Made by a program: the position numbers and the translations under genes. From the NCBI GenBank assembly GCA_964346585.1, contig CAYFVQ010000015.1, positions 3,367-67,366 on the forward strand: DNA of 64,000 nucleotides, written 5' to 3'. The notes beneath the pieces were generated by a model. It made no database searches, had not been told where the DNA came from, and was given only the letters and a program-made list of their open reading frames with translations. Positions 1-9,560 of the stretch are shown one piece after another (the stretch's first letter is position 1; every line of letters starts with the position of its first letter). The stretch comes from SOIA01 sp964346585 (GTDB lineage: Bacteria; Acidobacteriota; Aminicenantia; Aminicenantales; Aminicenantaceae).

Positions 1-53
1 TCAAAAAACTCACAGGATTGACTCCTTCCCAGTTTAGAGAAAAACAAAATTAA
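1..53 (+). CDS. AraC-family transcriptional regulator, C-terminal end only
   Basis: The window opens inside a reading frame (codons start at base 3) that ends with residues KKLTGLTPSQFREKQN and a TAA at 51-53. This is the characteristic last stretch of the second helix-turn-helix of AraC/XylS DNA-binding domains (G-x-TPSQFR). Everything upstream is outside the window, so the sensing domain and inducer are unknown. The next gene downstream, in the same direction, is preceded by a pair of palindromes that could be its target. Family call is firm for so short a piece because the motif is highly typical; function beyond DNA binding is unknown. Confidence 0.7.
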   Translation, partial: KKLTGLTPSQFREKQN

Positions 54-66
54 GCCCTCCTAATTC

Positions 67-100
67 TTCCCGATAGGGAAGAAGTTTTTCCCGATAGGGA
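67..100. promoter_or_regulatory. Two tandem operator-like palindromes, 21 bp apart
   Basis: The sequence TTCCCGATAGGGA occurs twice, at 67-79 and 88-100. Each copy is a hairpin-like palindrome (TTCCC, GATA spacer, GGGA(A)). The copies are 21 bp apart start to start, i.e. two helical turns, the geometry used by AraC-type dimers on direct half-sites. A TATAAT -10 candidate follows at 128-133, with only a poor -35 (CGTCTT at 105-110), which would fit an activator-dependent promoter. Position between an AraC regulator and the DUF5916 gene supports a role in switching that gene. Binding is inference. Confidence 0.5.
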
Positions 101-182
101 CATCCGTCTTATTAAACCCGACTCTTTTATAATATCATTCGATGACTGTCGTTATTAAATCTTTATGATAGGTCGGAATCAG

Positions 183-2816
183 ATGGCGCGAGAAAAAAAA
201 ATCCTGGCATGTATCGTTATATTTTTAAGTCCGCTTTTAATATTTGGCGGAACGCAAGCGAGCAAACATTATAACGCCCCACTCATTGGAACAGATTCAC
301 CTCCCAAAATAGACGGCGTTTTAAATGACAGGGCATGGGAAAAAGCTGAATGGGAAACCGGTTTTATACAGAGCATCCCATACGACGGATCTATTCCGAG
401 CCAACAGACTTCATTTAAAATTATATTCAATAAGGATACATTGTATGCAGCTATCCGAGCACACGATACTTCACCAGAAAAAATTGTGCACAGGGTGACT
501 AGAAGAGATGCTCCCATAGATTCGGATCTTGTGGGTATTATTTTGGATAGCTACTTCGATCGGCGCACATGCGTCCAATTTGCAGTCACAGCAGCTGGGA
601 TCAAGCATGATGTTGCCTTTATGGACGACAACGATAAAGAAGGCGAGAGCAATTGGGATCCCATCTGGGATGTAAAAACATCTATAGATGAGGCAGGGTG
701 GATTGCTGAAATGAGCATTCCCTTTAACCAACTCCGTTATAAAAAAACGAGAGAACAGATATGGGGATTACAGGTTGTCCGGTTATTGTATCGGAAGCAA
801 GAATGGTCAACCTGGCAGCATATTTCCCAGGATGCACCAGGGTGGACGAGCTTTTTTGGAAAGTTATCCGGACTAAGAGAGATTAAAATCTCAAGACAAA
901 TGGAGCTTATTCCTTTTGGTGTTCTGAATCTACAGAATTCTGGAGCAAATAATAATGAAAGGCTTTCAGGCCATTTAAACGGAGGGCTTGATGGGAAAAT
1001 TGGAATTTACAGTAATTTCACTTTGGATTTTTCTATTAATCCAGACTTTGGCCAGGTAGAAGCAGATCCATCGGTCGTAAACTTAACAGCATTCGAGACA
1101 CGCTTTGAAGAAAAAAGACCTTTTTTTATCGAAGGAATGAATATTTTAAGTTTCGAACTTCCGGGAAGTAGCGCCATGGAAGATACAGATTTGTTTTACT
1201 CACGAAGAATTGGCAGGTATCCACAAATTAGACCCGAGTTATCTGGAGATGAATACGACAGCTTCCCGGAAAAAACCACTATCCTAGGTGCATTTAAATT
1301 AACCGGGAGAACAAATTCCGGTTATTCAATCGGAATTTTGGAGGCACTAACAGCTGGTGAGTACGCTCTAATCATGCCGGATTCAGAAGGTTCCCGGGAA
1401 GAGCTAGTCGAGCCTTTGTCGAATTATTTTGTAATACGAATTAAAAAGGAAGATAGTCAAGGGAACACTTCTCTTGGAGGAATAATCACTGCAACCAACC
1501 GCGCGACAAGCCAGGGTACGGATGTTCTTGTAAAAGGAGCTTATACCGGAGGATTCGACTTGAATCATCGATGGAACAATAAAACATATTATTTCCATTT
1601 CGCCTCCGCATTCAGCAATATCCAAGGAAGTGAACAATCCATTTTGAGAGCTCAGACTGCTGCATCCCGTTATTTTCAAAGACCAGACACTACCCACTTG
1701 ACTATCGATCCAGAACGGACTTCACTTTCGGGATACGGTTTGAGTCTCTCAATCGGGAAAAGAGGCAGCGGACGCTGGATATATAATTTGAGGCTAAACT
1801 GCCGTTCTCCAGGATTAGAATTAAATGACTTGGGCTATTTTAGACAGGCCGACCTCATTCAAGAAAAACTATGGCTGAGTTATAGGATCTTCAATCCCTT
1901 CGCCATTTTTCGTCGTATTTTTTTCTCTGCAGAACAGCTTGCCCGATGGAATTTCGCAGGAGAATTTCTGTTTCACGAAGGATATTTTCAAATCGAAACT
2001 CAATTTGTGAATTATTGGAGCCTACAAATGAGATCATATGTTCGCGCAAAAGAGCTTTCTGTCAGTGAACTACGCGGAGGACCAAGCCTGCTTTTTCCTG
2101 GGAGTCATAATATCAATTATGCTTTGTCCTCAGATCCAAGAAAAAAAATTACATTTACTGTAGAAGGCCAGAGTTTCTGGAGTCATGAGGGAATAACTTA
2201 CAGTCACAATATCGGAATAGTGTCCAATATTCACGCCGCTGATAATTTTTCAATATCCTTGGGATCTTCGTATGATGAGATTTTAAACGATCTCCAATGG
2301 GTAGCAGAACGTTATCATCTGAATGAAGAGAGATATGTTTTTGCCCGCCTGAAACAAAAAGAGCTGAGGTTTGAATTGCGTTTCAATTTAAGCTTGACTC
2401 CTGAATTATCCATTCAATTTTACGGTCAGCCATTCATCAGTATTGGGAAGTTTACACATCACAAAAAAATTACTGTTCCCCGAGCGGGGGAATATCATGA
2501 TCGCTTCCGTGAATTTTCAGCGAATGAAATAAAATATACTCACGAGAGCAATACGTACGACATAGATGAAAACATGGATGGAGCCACAGACTACTGCTTT
2601 CCAAATCCAGATTTCGACATTAAAGAATTCAAGATGAATTTAGTCTTTAGGTGGGAGTTTAAGCCTGGTTCCTCTCTTTATGTGGTTTGGTCACAAAATC
2701 GTTTTTCCGAAATTCATAACAGGATTTCATCTATGAGAGCCCGCTTCCTCGATATATTGAATATCCCCGCAGACAATATTTTCTTGATAAAAATCAGCTG
2801 CTGGTTTTCTCTCTGA
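183..2816 (+). CDS. DUF5916 protein with N-terminal carbohydrate-binding-like domain
   Basis: About 877 residues. A hydrophobic signal segment (ILACIVIFLSPLLIFGG) is followed by a CBM9-like domain (KIDGVLNDRAWEKA near residue 42, through about 210) and a long beta-rich C-terminal half of the DUF5916 type with NPDFGQVEADPSVVNLT and FEEKRPFFIEG, typical of this outer-membrane-associated family. The frame is open from an ATG at 165, but 183 is preferred because a weak GGTCGG site sits ahead of it and the signal peptide then starts MAREKK. No enzyme motif is visible; members are secreted or outer-membrane proteins of unknown function, often in polymer-degrading bacteria. Likely controlled by the AraC-type regulator ending at 53. 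Family call confident, role unknown. Confidence 0.8.
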   Translation: MAREKKILACIVIFLSPLLIFGGTQASKHYNAPLIGTDSPPKIDGVLNDRAWEKAEWETGFIQSIPYDGSIPSQQTSFKIIFNKDTLYAAIRAHDTSPEKIVHRVTRRDAPIDSDLVGIILDSYFDRRTCVQFAVTAAGIKHDVAFMDDNDKEGESNWDPIWDVKTSIDEAGWIAEMSIPFNQLRYKKTREQIWGLQVVRLLYRKQEWSTWQHISQDAPGWTSFFGKLSGLREIKISRQMELIPFGVLNLQNSGANNNERLSGHLNGGLDGKIGIYSNFTLDFSINPDFGQVEADPSVVNLTAFETRFEEKRPFFIEGMNILSFELPGSSAMEDTDLFYSRRIGRYPQIRPELSGDEYDSFPEKTTILGAFKLTGRTNSGYSIGILEALTAGEYALIMPDSEGSREELVEPLSNYFVIRIKKEDSQGNTSLGGIITATNRATSQGTDVLVKGAYTGGFDLNHRWNNKTYYFHFASAFSNIQGSEQSILRAQTAASRYFQRPDTTHLTIDPERTSLSGYGLSLSIGKRGSGRWIYNLRLNCRSPGLELNDLGYFRQADLIQEKLWLSYRIFNPFAIFRRIFFSAEQLARWNFAGEFLFHEGYFQIETQFVNYWSLQMRSYVRAKELSVSELRGGPSLLFPGSHNINYALSSDPRKKITFTVEGQSFWSHEGITYSHNIGIVSNIHAADNFSISLGSSYDEILNDLQWVAERYHLNEERYVFARLKQKELRFELRFNLSLTPELSIQFYGQPFISIGKFTHHKKITVPRAGEYHDRFREFSANEIKYTHESNTYDIDENMDGATDYCFPNPDFDIKEFKMNLVFRWEFKPGSSLYVVWSQNRFSEIHNRISSMRARFLDILNIPADNIFLIKISCWFSL

Positions 2817-3000
2817 CTGTTAATAAGGATTGGATGCATTCTTTGGCCGTCAGAGCCTTTAGCTCTTTTAATACATTTCCTTTCCTTTTTTATAATTTTT
2901 ACATCTGCCAGAGAAAATTTTATTAAAATCTTAGGGAAGTCAACGAGAACCTTGGATTTTCATTCCTTTACTCTGGACAAGCGGCATTTCAAACCATCCT

Positions 3001-3594
3001 CTATTTCAATTTTTTTATTTCATTTGCTTGTTCTCTACCTGCCTTTCTCAACATCATCTGGAGATCCGGCCTTTGTTTCCAGGCATCCACGGGGCCTAGA
3101 TTTGACTCAGCCACAACTCTGACCTTCTGGAAATCCCCTCTGTTTTTCCAATTGAAAAATTCAGCAAGGTGTATAGCGACTTCGGTATAGTAATCTCTGG
3201 GGTTATCCTCATAGGTGACGATGACGATTCCCCGGCGCGGTCCCTCCAGTTTGAACGGATCATGAGTGGTAAACCTCAATCGATCGAAAAAGGTTTTCAG
3301 CTGACCGGAGACTCCATCGTAATAAATGGGGGATGCCATGGCCCAAATATCGGCTTTACGTAAGAGCGGAAAAACAGAGCATAAATCATCCCGAACCCCA
3401 CAAGCTTTTCCCTTCACACAGCGGTCGCATCCCTGACACCCCTTATAGTTCAGACTGTTTAAGTAGATGATCCTTTTTTCAAATCCCACTTGCGAGGCCC
3501 CATCCAAATAGGCACGTAATAATGATGTTGAATTTCCCCGGCGACGAGGGCTGCCGGCAATCCCGATTGCAAAATGGCTGTTCTTCTTGCTCAT
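3001..3594 (-). CDS. NADPH-dependent FMN reductase / iron-sulfur flavoprotein-like protein
   Basis: About 197 residues with a flavodoxin-like fold: the FMN phosphate loop GSPRRRGNSTSLL near residue 12-24 and the ASPIYYDGVSGQLKTFFDR segment typical of NADPH-dependent FMN reductases. Between them is a cysteine run, CQGCDRCVKGKAC (C-x2-C-x2-C-x5-C), which in the iron-sulfur flavoprotein subfamily holds a 4Fe-4S cluster next to FMN. Role is therefore soluble electron transfer or quinone/nitro reduction; substrate unknown. I place the start at 3594 rather than the in-frame ATG at 3606 because GGAGG lies at the right distance ahead of the inner ATG. It stands alone on the minus strand, 66 bases downstream of the CGNR gene. 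Confidence 0.8.
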   Translation of the reverse strand: MSKKNSHFAIGIAGSPRRRGNSTSLLRAYLDGASQVGFEKRIIYLNSLNYKGCQGCDRCVKGKACGVRDDLCSVFPLLRKADIWAMASPIYYDGVSGQLKTFFDRLRFTTHDPFKLEGPRRGIVIVTYEDNPRDYYTEVAIHLAEFFNWKNRGDFQKVRVVAESNLGPVDAWKQRPDLQMMLRKAGREQANEIKKLK

Positions 3595-3672
3595 CGTTTC
3601 CTCCATTGTTTATTCTTCCTATATCCGCTCCTTATGAAGGCGAGAACGGTGTCTGTATTATTTATGAGGAAT

Positions 3673-4305
3673 TTATCTATTGTGTCTCCGGCCGTAAAAA
3701 CGTTTTTGTTTAGCGAGGTTGCCGCAATCTTTCATATCGCACCAGCGTCGGCTTCTGTTCTTGCTGTGATCCATAAACAACCAGCCACATCCCCTTTCGT
3801 CAGCACACATTTTAACTTTATCCCATTCATCCGATGTCAAAAGCATAAACGCCGAATGAATGACTGCGTTTAAAGGCCAATCCAAAGAGTTTTTGTTTCC
3901 CTTCACATTCCATTCAATGCCTGATTCGGCAATTTCTAATTTTGACAGTCTCATCATTTTGGATAATTTTTTGTTAAACAGGGAGATGTCTTTATCTTGA
4001 GGCACCGTGTTTTTGGCGATGGATGAAAAAATCCGAAAAATAACTTCGCGCAGTTCTTTCGCGTCTTGGAGGACACCTTCCGCTTCTCTTGGAGATTTTT
4101 CTGACATACGGAGGAGGGTGCGTTCTTCTTCATCGGTAACGATTCCTGCATAATTGCTCCATTCTGCCAGGTCAAAATAAGATCTAAGAAATTCACGGCC
4201 TTGTTCGGTTGCATGCATGCCTTGTGTATTCGAAAAGTCAAGACAGAGCCACCCTCCAATAAGTTTTAGGGTTCTCATGCTTCTTGTTTCCCTCGAATGT
4301 GTCAT
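3673..4305 (-). CDS. CGNR-type zinc-finger (ABATE domain) regulator, variant motif
   Basis: 210 residues. The N-terminus (LKLIGGWLCLDFSNT) is the usual opening of the ABATE/DUF1470 domain, and the C-terminus carries the paired cysteines of the CGNR zinc finger (CADERGCGWLFMDHSKNRSRRWCDMKDC). The family's signature CGNR is CGNL here, followed by the normal AKQKRFYGRR basic stretch, so zinc ligation is kept but the eponymous arginine is lost. Such proteins are predicted stress-related transcription regulators. Start at 4305 has AGGA a short distance upstream; an inner ATG at 4278 is an alternative. 51 bases separate it from the aminotransferase gene upstream, so the two may be cotranscribed. 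Confidence 0.75.
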   Translation of the reverse strand: MTHSRETRSMRTLKLIGGWLCLDFSNTQGMHATEQGREFLRSYFDLAEWSNYAGIVTDEEERTLLRMSEKSPREAEGVLQDAKELREVIFRIFSSIAKNTVPQDKDISLFNKKLSKMMRLSKLEIAESGIEWNVKGNKNSLDWPLNAVIHSAFMLLTSDEWDKVKMCADERGCGWLFMDHSKNRSRRWCDMKDCGNLAKQKRFYGRRHNR

Positions 4306-4356
4306 TTTAATTTTCCTGAATAAATTTTCCCATCCACAAACTTCTGCCTTTCTGAA

Positions 4357-5502
4357 TTACACACAATTCACTACGCTCAGCGCTTTTTCAATCTCATCTG
4401 CGGTATTATAAAGGTGAGGGGCAAATCGCAAATATCTACGTCTCAATGATACAAAAATATTATTCTTTTTCAGCAATTCGAATATCGCCTCATTCTTCGA
4501 TTTGTCTTGATGGGAAATGACCAGAATCGTTGAATTGTCTGAATCACTCATAGGCGTCAATATCTCGTATTTATCCAAACGTATACCCCGTCTCATTTGA
4601 TCTATCAATTCATCATTGTGTGATTTTATCCTTTCAATTCCCTTATCCAGAAGATAGTTCACGGAGGCTGTCCATGGAACAAAATTAAAAAAGTTTGCGG
4701 TTCCGAAAACATCATATTTCTTTGCACCCAGACCTGATTTGATTTCAGGCCAGGTTTTGGCGACTTTCAGGTCATCCGCTGTCTGCATGGCAAGCCAGTA
4801 CGCCTGATTATAATCCAACTCCTCACGAAACTCAGGTTCTATCCAACAAAAACCCGTTCCATAGGGTCCGCAAAGCCACTTGAAGCCTACGCAAGTGATT
4901 GCATCGGCAAATTGCCATTCGATGTCGAATGGCTGTGTGCCGATCGCTTGAGAACAGTTCAATATAAGTCTGATCCCATTATCCCGGCATATCCTGCTAA
5001 TAGCAGGAAGGTCGATAAGATGTCCTGTGTAAGAATAAACCCAGGAAGTGCACAGAAGTCTCGTCGCCGTTCCAATATTTTCCTGGATTTCTTCAGGCTG
5101 TAATCCACTACTCTTTGGTTTGATACTCCGGATCTTCACTCCTCTCTTCTTCAAATTGAGCCAGGGAAGGATATTGCACGGGAAATCACCCTCGACAAGG
5201 AGAATTTCGTCTCCTGAAGACCACTTGATCCCGTTAGCAAGGAGATGAAGGCCATAGGATGCTGAATTGGCCAGGATGATGTCTTCGGAAGGTGCGTTGA
5301 TCAGTCTCCCAAGGCTTTCTTTCAATCGACTGGGTACGCTGCTGAATATGCGGCTATCAGCCAAATGATGCGGAGATATCTTCCATTGTATGGCCTCATT
5401 GAGAGCAGTGACTGCAGCTTTTGGGAGTGCTCCCTGATGTGATGTATTGATCCAGATTGAAGAAAAGGGGCCGAAATCTTCTGCATAATTATCCATGATC
5501 AT
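4357..5502 (-). CDS. Class V aminotransferase-fold PLP enzyme
   Basis: 381 residues. Aspartate-aminotransferase fold, class V: the substrate and PLP-binding region NASYGLHLLANGI, the strand LILNCSQAIGTQPF, and the PLP lysine within VGFKWLCGPYGTGF. The closest style is isopenicillin-N-epimerase/kynureninase/selenocysteine-lyase-like enzymes, which work on small amino acids; there is no cysteine-desulfurase active-site loop that I can recognise, so desulfurase activity is not claimed. Two ATGs lie six bases apart (5502 and 5496); GAGGG sits 4 and 10 bases upstream respectively. Likely in an operon with the CGNR regulator. Substrate unknown. Confidence 0.75.
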   Translation of the reverse strand: MIMDNYAEDFGPFSSIWINTSHQGALPKAAVTALNEAIQWKISPHHLADSRIFSSVPSRLKESLGRLINAPSEDIILANSASYGLHLLANGIKWSSGDEILLVEGDFPCNILPWLNLKKRGVKIRSIKPKSSGLQPEEIQENIGTATRLLCTSWVYSYTGHLIDLPAISRICRDNGIRLILNCSQAIGTQPFDIEWQFADAITCVGFKWLCGPYGTGFCWIEPEFREELDYNQAYWLAMQTADDLKVAKTWPEIKSGLGAKKYDVFGTANFFNFVPWTASVNYLLDKGIERIKSHNDELIDQMRRGIRLDKYEILTPMSDSDNSTILVISHQDKSKNEAIFELLKKNNIFVSLRRRYLRFAPHLYNTADEIEKALSVVNCV

Positions 5503-5730
5503 TTTCCCTCAAATAATATTTGATGCCTCATTGATTCATAATCACTCTTCAAGTTATTTTGTGTATGACACAAAATTATGCGGTCAAAACCGAGACTGTA
5601 AGACTCTCGATGTATAAAAAAGGAAAATCAGCAATTCTCTTGCCGTTTAACAACAATCATAATAACCTTCATAATAAATATTGCTAGTTATCATACTACA
5701 TCCATTTAACAGCCTGTCAAGCTTTTTTAA

Positions 5731-5960
5731 TGGAGTTATGAGCTGCTCTGATCAGGGCTACAGACGGTGAAGCAATACGTATTTTGGTCATCAGAAATAG
5801 ATACACCAAAGAGTGTTTGTCTTTATTTGTCGCGCGCAGAGCAGATCTCAAGATATCTTGGATAGATTGCATGGGCAGTTTATTCGCCGAGGCGCCCCCA
5901 ATTATATTCGATCTGATAATGAGCCAGAATTTACGGCTAAAACAGAAAGAGATTAGCCGG
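5731..5960 (+). pseudogene. Decayed IS3-family transposase fragment (DDE/rve domain)
   Basis: Reading across frames gives pieces of the IS3 OrfB catalytic domain in order: WSYE at 5731, then TDGEAIRIL, then RYTKECLSLFVARRADL, then after a one-base frame change near 5887 RGAPNYIRSDNEPEFTAK. The last piece contains the IRSDNGPEF motif (second catalytic Asp) with G changed to E. At least two frame shifts and stop codons break it, and downstream sequence fades out. No terminal inverted repeats or target duplications were recognised. The rest of 5503-5730 holds nothing I can identify. Confidence 0.75.
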
Positions 5961-6138
5961 CTAAAATCGGATTTTTCGCTATTGAAAGAGATGCCCAACT
6001 GTATTAGAATTCATGTTTGATTAAAGAACAACAACCTGCCAACTACTGCTCAATTCGTATTTTCATTCCGATATTTGAATTTTGCATTCCCAGAAATCAC
6101 AACATTTCCAAAAAAATATCTCTCGAAGGGAGGAATCC

Positions 6139-8901
6139 ATGAACCTCTATCAAAAACGGCTGTCTGCGATCCTTCTGGTTTTAGCCTTAGTCTTCTCTGC
6201 GAACCTATACGGACAAGCGAAACCTGAAAAAAGGGCGTTTACTATCGATGATTATTACCGCTGGCGGAGCATTGTCTCCACATCGATCTCTGAAGACGGA
6301 AAGTGGATGACCTTCGGTTACCGCAAGGAAAAAGCGGATGATGATTTTTATGTCAAAAGCCTGACATCGGATAAGGAGCATGAAATCCCCCGCGGCTCAC
6401 GTCCGCAGTTTTCCGATGATTCAAAGTGGATAGCCTGTGTAGTCAGCCTGCCACGAAAAGAGGCCGAGAAGCTTCGCAAAGAAAGAAAACCTGTCCCGGA
6501 TAAGGCTCAGTTGATGAATCTAGTCACCGGCGAAAAATATTCCTGGGACAATGTGGCTTCTTTCAGCTTTTCCAAAGGCTCCAAATTCTTGGCGATCAAA
6601 AAGACCAAATCCGACGCCAAAGCCAAGCATAACGGTACGGACTTTATCCTGCGTAATTTAGACAACGGCTCAGAACTGAATCTGGGAAATGTCGGGAGTT
6701 TTCAATTCAACAAGCCGGGGACAATGCTGGCCTACACAATTGATGCCGCCGATAAGGCCGGAAACGGGCTGTATCTGATCGACCTCAACACAGGTGCCCT
6801 CAAATCAATGGATAATGGTGAGGCCGATTATGCCCACATAACCTGGAATGAAAAGGGAACAGCCCTGGCAGTGCTCAAGGGAACCAAAAAGAAAGAGCTC
6901 TCACAGAAAGATAATATTCTGGTTGCTTTTGTGGGTTTGCCCGGCGACAATCCTACCCAAATCAAATATGACCCGGCCAACGACTCGAATTTTCCTGAAA
7001 ACATGGTCATATCAGAAAAAGTCATGCCGCGGTCAAGATTCAGGCGCGGTGGAGATGCGAGAGGAGCTCTCTTTTGGAGTGAAGATAATTCACAAATTTT
7101 CTGTGGGATAAAAGAACAGGAGAAAGAACCGGAAAAGAAAAAAGACGATGAAGAACCGAATGCGGACGTCGATATCTGGCACTGGAAGGACGAAGTCATT
7201 CAATCTGTCCAGATGAAGCGCGCGCCTAGAGACCGGAATTTCACCTACCAGTCAGTTTATAACTGGACGACCAAGCGTTTTATCCGTTTGACAGATGAAA
7301 AAATGAGAACCATCTCCGTTACCCGGAACGGTAAATGGGGGATCGGAAGGGACGATAAGGCCTATATGTCCGACTGGAAAGAGACACAAGCCGATTATTA
7401 CAGGATTAACACGACTACGGGCGAACGCACATTGATGTTCAAAGGCCAGAAACGGGTTTTGGGCCTGTCTCAGGACAGCAAACATTACCTTTACTGGAAA
7501 GAGGGCCATATCTGGGATTACGTCATCGAATCGGGAAAGATGGTCAATCTGACAGAAAACTCGCCGGTCAGTTTTGCCAATGAGGATTATGACCACCCTG
7601 GAACAAAACCGCCGTACGGAATAACGGGCTGGACAAAGGACAGGAAGGCGGTTATTTTGACTCACAAATATGACCTCTGGCTTCAGCCTCTAAATGGCAG
7701 CACCCCGACTAACCTGACCAAGGGAATGGGCGCTAAAGAAGAGATTCGTTTCAGGTATATTCGAACAGATCGTGAAGAAAGATTCATCGATCTCTCCAGA
7801 CCGATTCTATTGTCTGCGTTCGGCCAGTGGACCAAGAAAGCTGGCTTTTATACATTGAGAAAAGGGAAACTGGAAAAGACCGTCTATGAAGAAAAAAGAT
7901 ATGGCTCACTCACCAAAGCGAAAAATGCCGATAAATACATGTACACCATAGAAACGTACAGAGATTTCCCGAATTATCATATCAGTGACCGCAAGTTTCT
8001 CAATCCCAGACGAATGACTGACGCCAATCCTTGGCAGTCTGAGTACAAATGGGGATACAACATCCTGATCGAATACACGAATAAGAACGGCAAGCGTCTG
8101 CAGGGCGTTCTCAGCATACCAGATGAATACGAGAAAGGACAAAAGCTTCCGATGCTGGTCGATTTTTACGAAAAGAACTCTCAGAATCTTTATAGATTTT
8201 CCCGGATGATCTTTCGGGATACACCCATGTTCTACAAATATGTCAGCAACGGCTATCTTGTCCTGCTGCCCGATGTTCATTTCAACACCCGCACAACACA
8301 CTCGGATATGCTGGATTGTGTCGAAGCCGCTGTGAAGAAGGTGATCGAACTGGGCTATGCGGATCCCAAACGGATCGGGCTTCACGGTCACAGTTTCTCA
8401 GGGCAGGGATCCGCTTTAATCGCCGGACGCTCAAAGATGTTTGCGGCGATTGTTTCCGGTGCGGCAGCCACCAATCTGATATCAGATTTTAACCAGCTCT
8501 GGAAATCCAGCGGAACGAATCAGCACCGGTATGATTATTACGGGCAGGGCCGGTTTGGGACAAATCCCTATGATGACCTTGAGCTTTATTTGAATGAATC
8601 GGCAGTATACCACGCCCCAACAATGGATACTCCCCTGCTGCTCCTGCATGGTACAGATGATGGATCGGTGGAATGGCTTCAGGCAGTAGAATTTTACAAT
8701 GCGCTGCGGTTTAACGGGAAAAATGTGATCCTGGTATCCTATCCGGGACAGGGACACCATGCCACCAAGCTTGAGAACAAAAAGGATTTTCAAATCCGGA
8801 TGGAGCAGTTCTATGACCATTACCTCAAGGGAAAACCGGCTCCTGACTGGATGGTCAATGGAGTTCCGTTCCTGAAGAAGAAAAAAGTGGATGAAAAATA
8901 A
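6139..8901 (+). CDS. Secreted S9-family (prolyl oligopeptidase-type) peptidase
   Basis: 920 residues. Signal peptide (KRLSAILLVLALVFSANLYGQ) then a beta-propeller-like region (about 35-640) and a C-terminal alpha/beta-hydrolase domain. Catalytic serine lies in GHSFSG (Ser about 752; the family usually has GxSYGG), the acid in HGTDDGSV and the histidine in GQGHH. Members cleave peptides after proline or act as acyl-aminoacyl peptidases in the periplasm or outside. The start at 6139 is chosen over the open frame from 6082 because GGGAGG lies six bases upstream and the signal peptide begins right after it. The region around residues 330-350 is a charged EKEPEKKKDDEE insert. Single-gene unit; the exact peptide substrate cannot be read. 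Confidence 0.88.
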   Translation: MNLYQKRLSAILLVLALVFSANLYGQAKPEKRAFTIDDYYRWRSIVSTSISEDGKWMTFGYRKEKADDDFYVKSLTSDKEHEIPRGSRPQFSDDSKWIACVVSLPRKEAEKLRKERKPVPDKAQLMNLVTGEKYSWDNVASFSFSKGSKFLAIKKTKSDAKAKHNGTDFILRNLDNGSELNLGNVGSFQFNKPGTMLAYTIDAADKAGNGLYLIDLNTGALKSMDNGEADYAHITWNEKGTALAVLKGTKKKELSQKDNILVAFVGLPGDNPTQIKYDPANDSNFPENMVISEKVMPRSRFRRGGDARGALFWSEDNSQIFCGIKEQEKEPEKKKDDEEPNADVDIWHWKDEVIQSVQMKRAPRDRNFTYQSVYNWTTKRFIRLTDEKMRTISVTRNGKWGIGRDDKAYMSDWKETQADYYRINTTTGERTLMFKGQKRVLGLSQDSKHYLYWKEGHIWDYVIESGKMVNLTENSPVSFANEDYDHPGTKPPYGITGWTKDRKAVILTHKYDLWLQPLNGSTPTNLTKGMGAKEEIRFRYIRTDREERFIDLSRPILLSAFGQWTKKAGFYTLRKGKLEKTVYEEKRYGSLTKAKNADKYMYTIETYRDFPNYHISDRKFLNPRRMTDANPWQSEYKWGYNILIEYTNKNGKRLQGVLSIPDEYEKGQKLPMLVDFYEKNSQNLYRFSRMIFRDTPMFYKYVSNGYLVLLPDVHFNTRTTHSDMLDCVEAAVKKVIELGYADPKRIGLHGHSFSGQGSALIAGRSKMFAAIVSGAAATNLISDFNQLWKSSGTNQHRYDYYGQGRFGTNPYDDLELYLNESAVYHAPTMDTPLLLLHGTDDGSVEWLQAVEFYNALRFNGKNVILVSYPGQGHHATKLENKKDFQIRMEQFYDHYLKGKPAPDWMVNGVPFLKKKKVDEK

Positions 8902-8985
8902 AAAAAGGGGGTGGAAATACCTCACCCAGTGGAAAGACGCTGACCCTTTAATGGCTGAGAATAGAGAAAAAATCATTTCCGTCAT

Positions 8986-9013
8986 TTGACAAAAAGTTCT
9001 TGTATTTTATAAT
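8986..9013 (+). promoter_or_regulatory. Sigma70-type promoter for the small membrane protein
   Basis: Perfect consensus boxes: TTGACA at 8986-8991 and TATAAT at 9008-9013 with a 16-base spacer, 29 bases ahead of the start codon at 9042. One of the strongest promoter matches in the window. Confidence 0.75.
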
Positions 9014-9041
9014 GTATGCAATTTAATGGAGGAGGTGTCGT

Positions 9042-9305
9042 ATGGAACAACCCCAAATGCAACCAAGACCAGTAAGCAATGAGGTCAGTTTTGGGGAATG
9101 GTTTTTAACCTTATTCCTGGTGGCAATCCCAATAGTCGGTTTGGTTCTCCTATTCGTCTGGGCTTTTGGCGCAACTACGAACCCTAGCAAAGCCAACTGG
9201 GCGAAAGCCAGCCTGCTCTGGGCAGCCATCGGGATCGTTATCTATTTGATACTCTTCGTGGCTATATTAGGCGTTGGATTTTGGGGTACCGCTACTCAAT
9301 ACTAA
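9042..9305 (+). CDS. Small two-helix membrane protein
   Basis: 87 residues: a proline/glutamine-rich N-terminal tail (EQPQMQPRPVSNEV), a membrane helix (about 22-44, LTLFLVAIPIVGLVLLFVWAF), a short polar loop with TNPSKANWAKAS, and a second helix (about 58-80). This layout resembles small DUF-type proteins seen in many bacteria, but I do not recognise the family. A very strong Shine-Dalgarno (GGAGGAGG) and a consensus promoter suggest high expression. Monocistronic. Confidence 0.75.
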   Translation: MEQPQMQPRPVSNEVSFGEWFLTLFLVAIPIVGLVLLFVWAFGATTNPSKANWAKASLLWAAIGIVIYLILFVAILGVGFWGTATQY

Positions 9306-9560
9306 AGAGTCACACGCTTTTTCTGATTTCACTTCATTCTGGATTCTTCAATACTCCTGTTGCGCTCTAATGCAATCTTAAACCACCAGTTAGAACGCAC
9401 ACACCTCCTCAAATAAAAATGGGCTGCAGTCCACAAAAACACGACTGAAGAGAACGTTTTACGAGAATTTAAATCAGACAATATCAGGGATGAAAGGACA
9501 TGAAGGTATAATGACTAAAATTAATTCTCCCCTTTTTAAGATATCCTAAAAAATCCCTCT

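Noticed and set aside
5717..5998. 93-codon minus-strand ORF
   Set aside because: It is antisense to the recognisable transposase remnant and has no family features.
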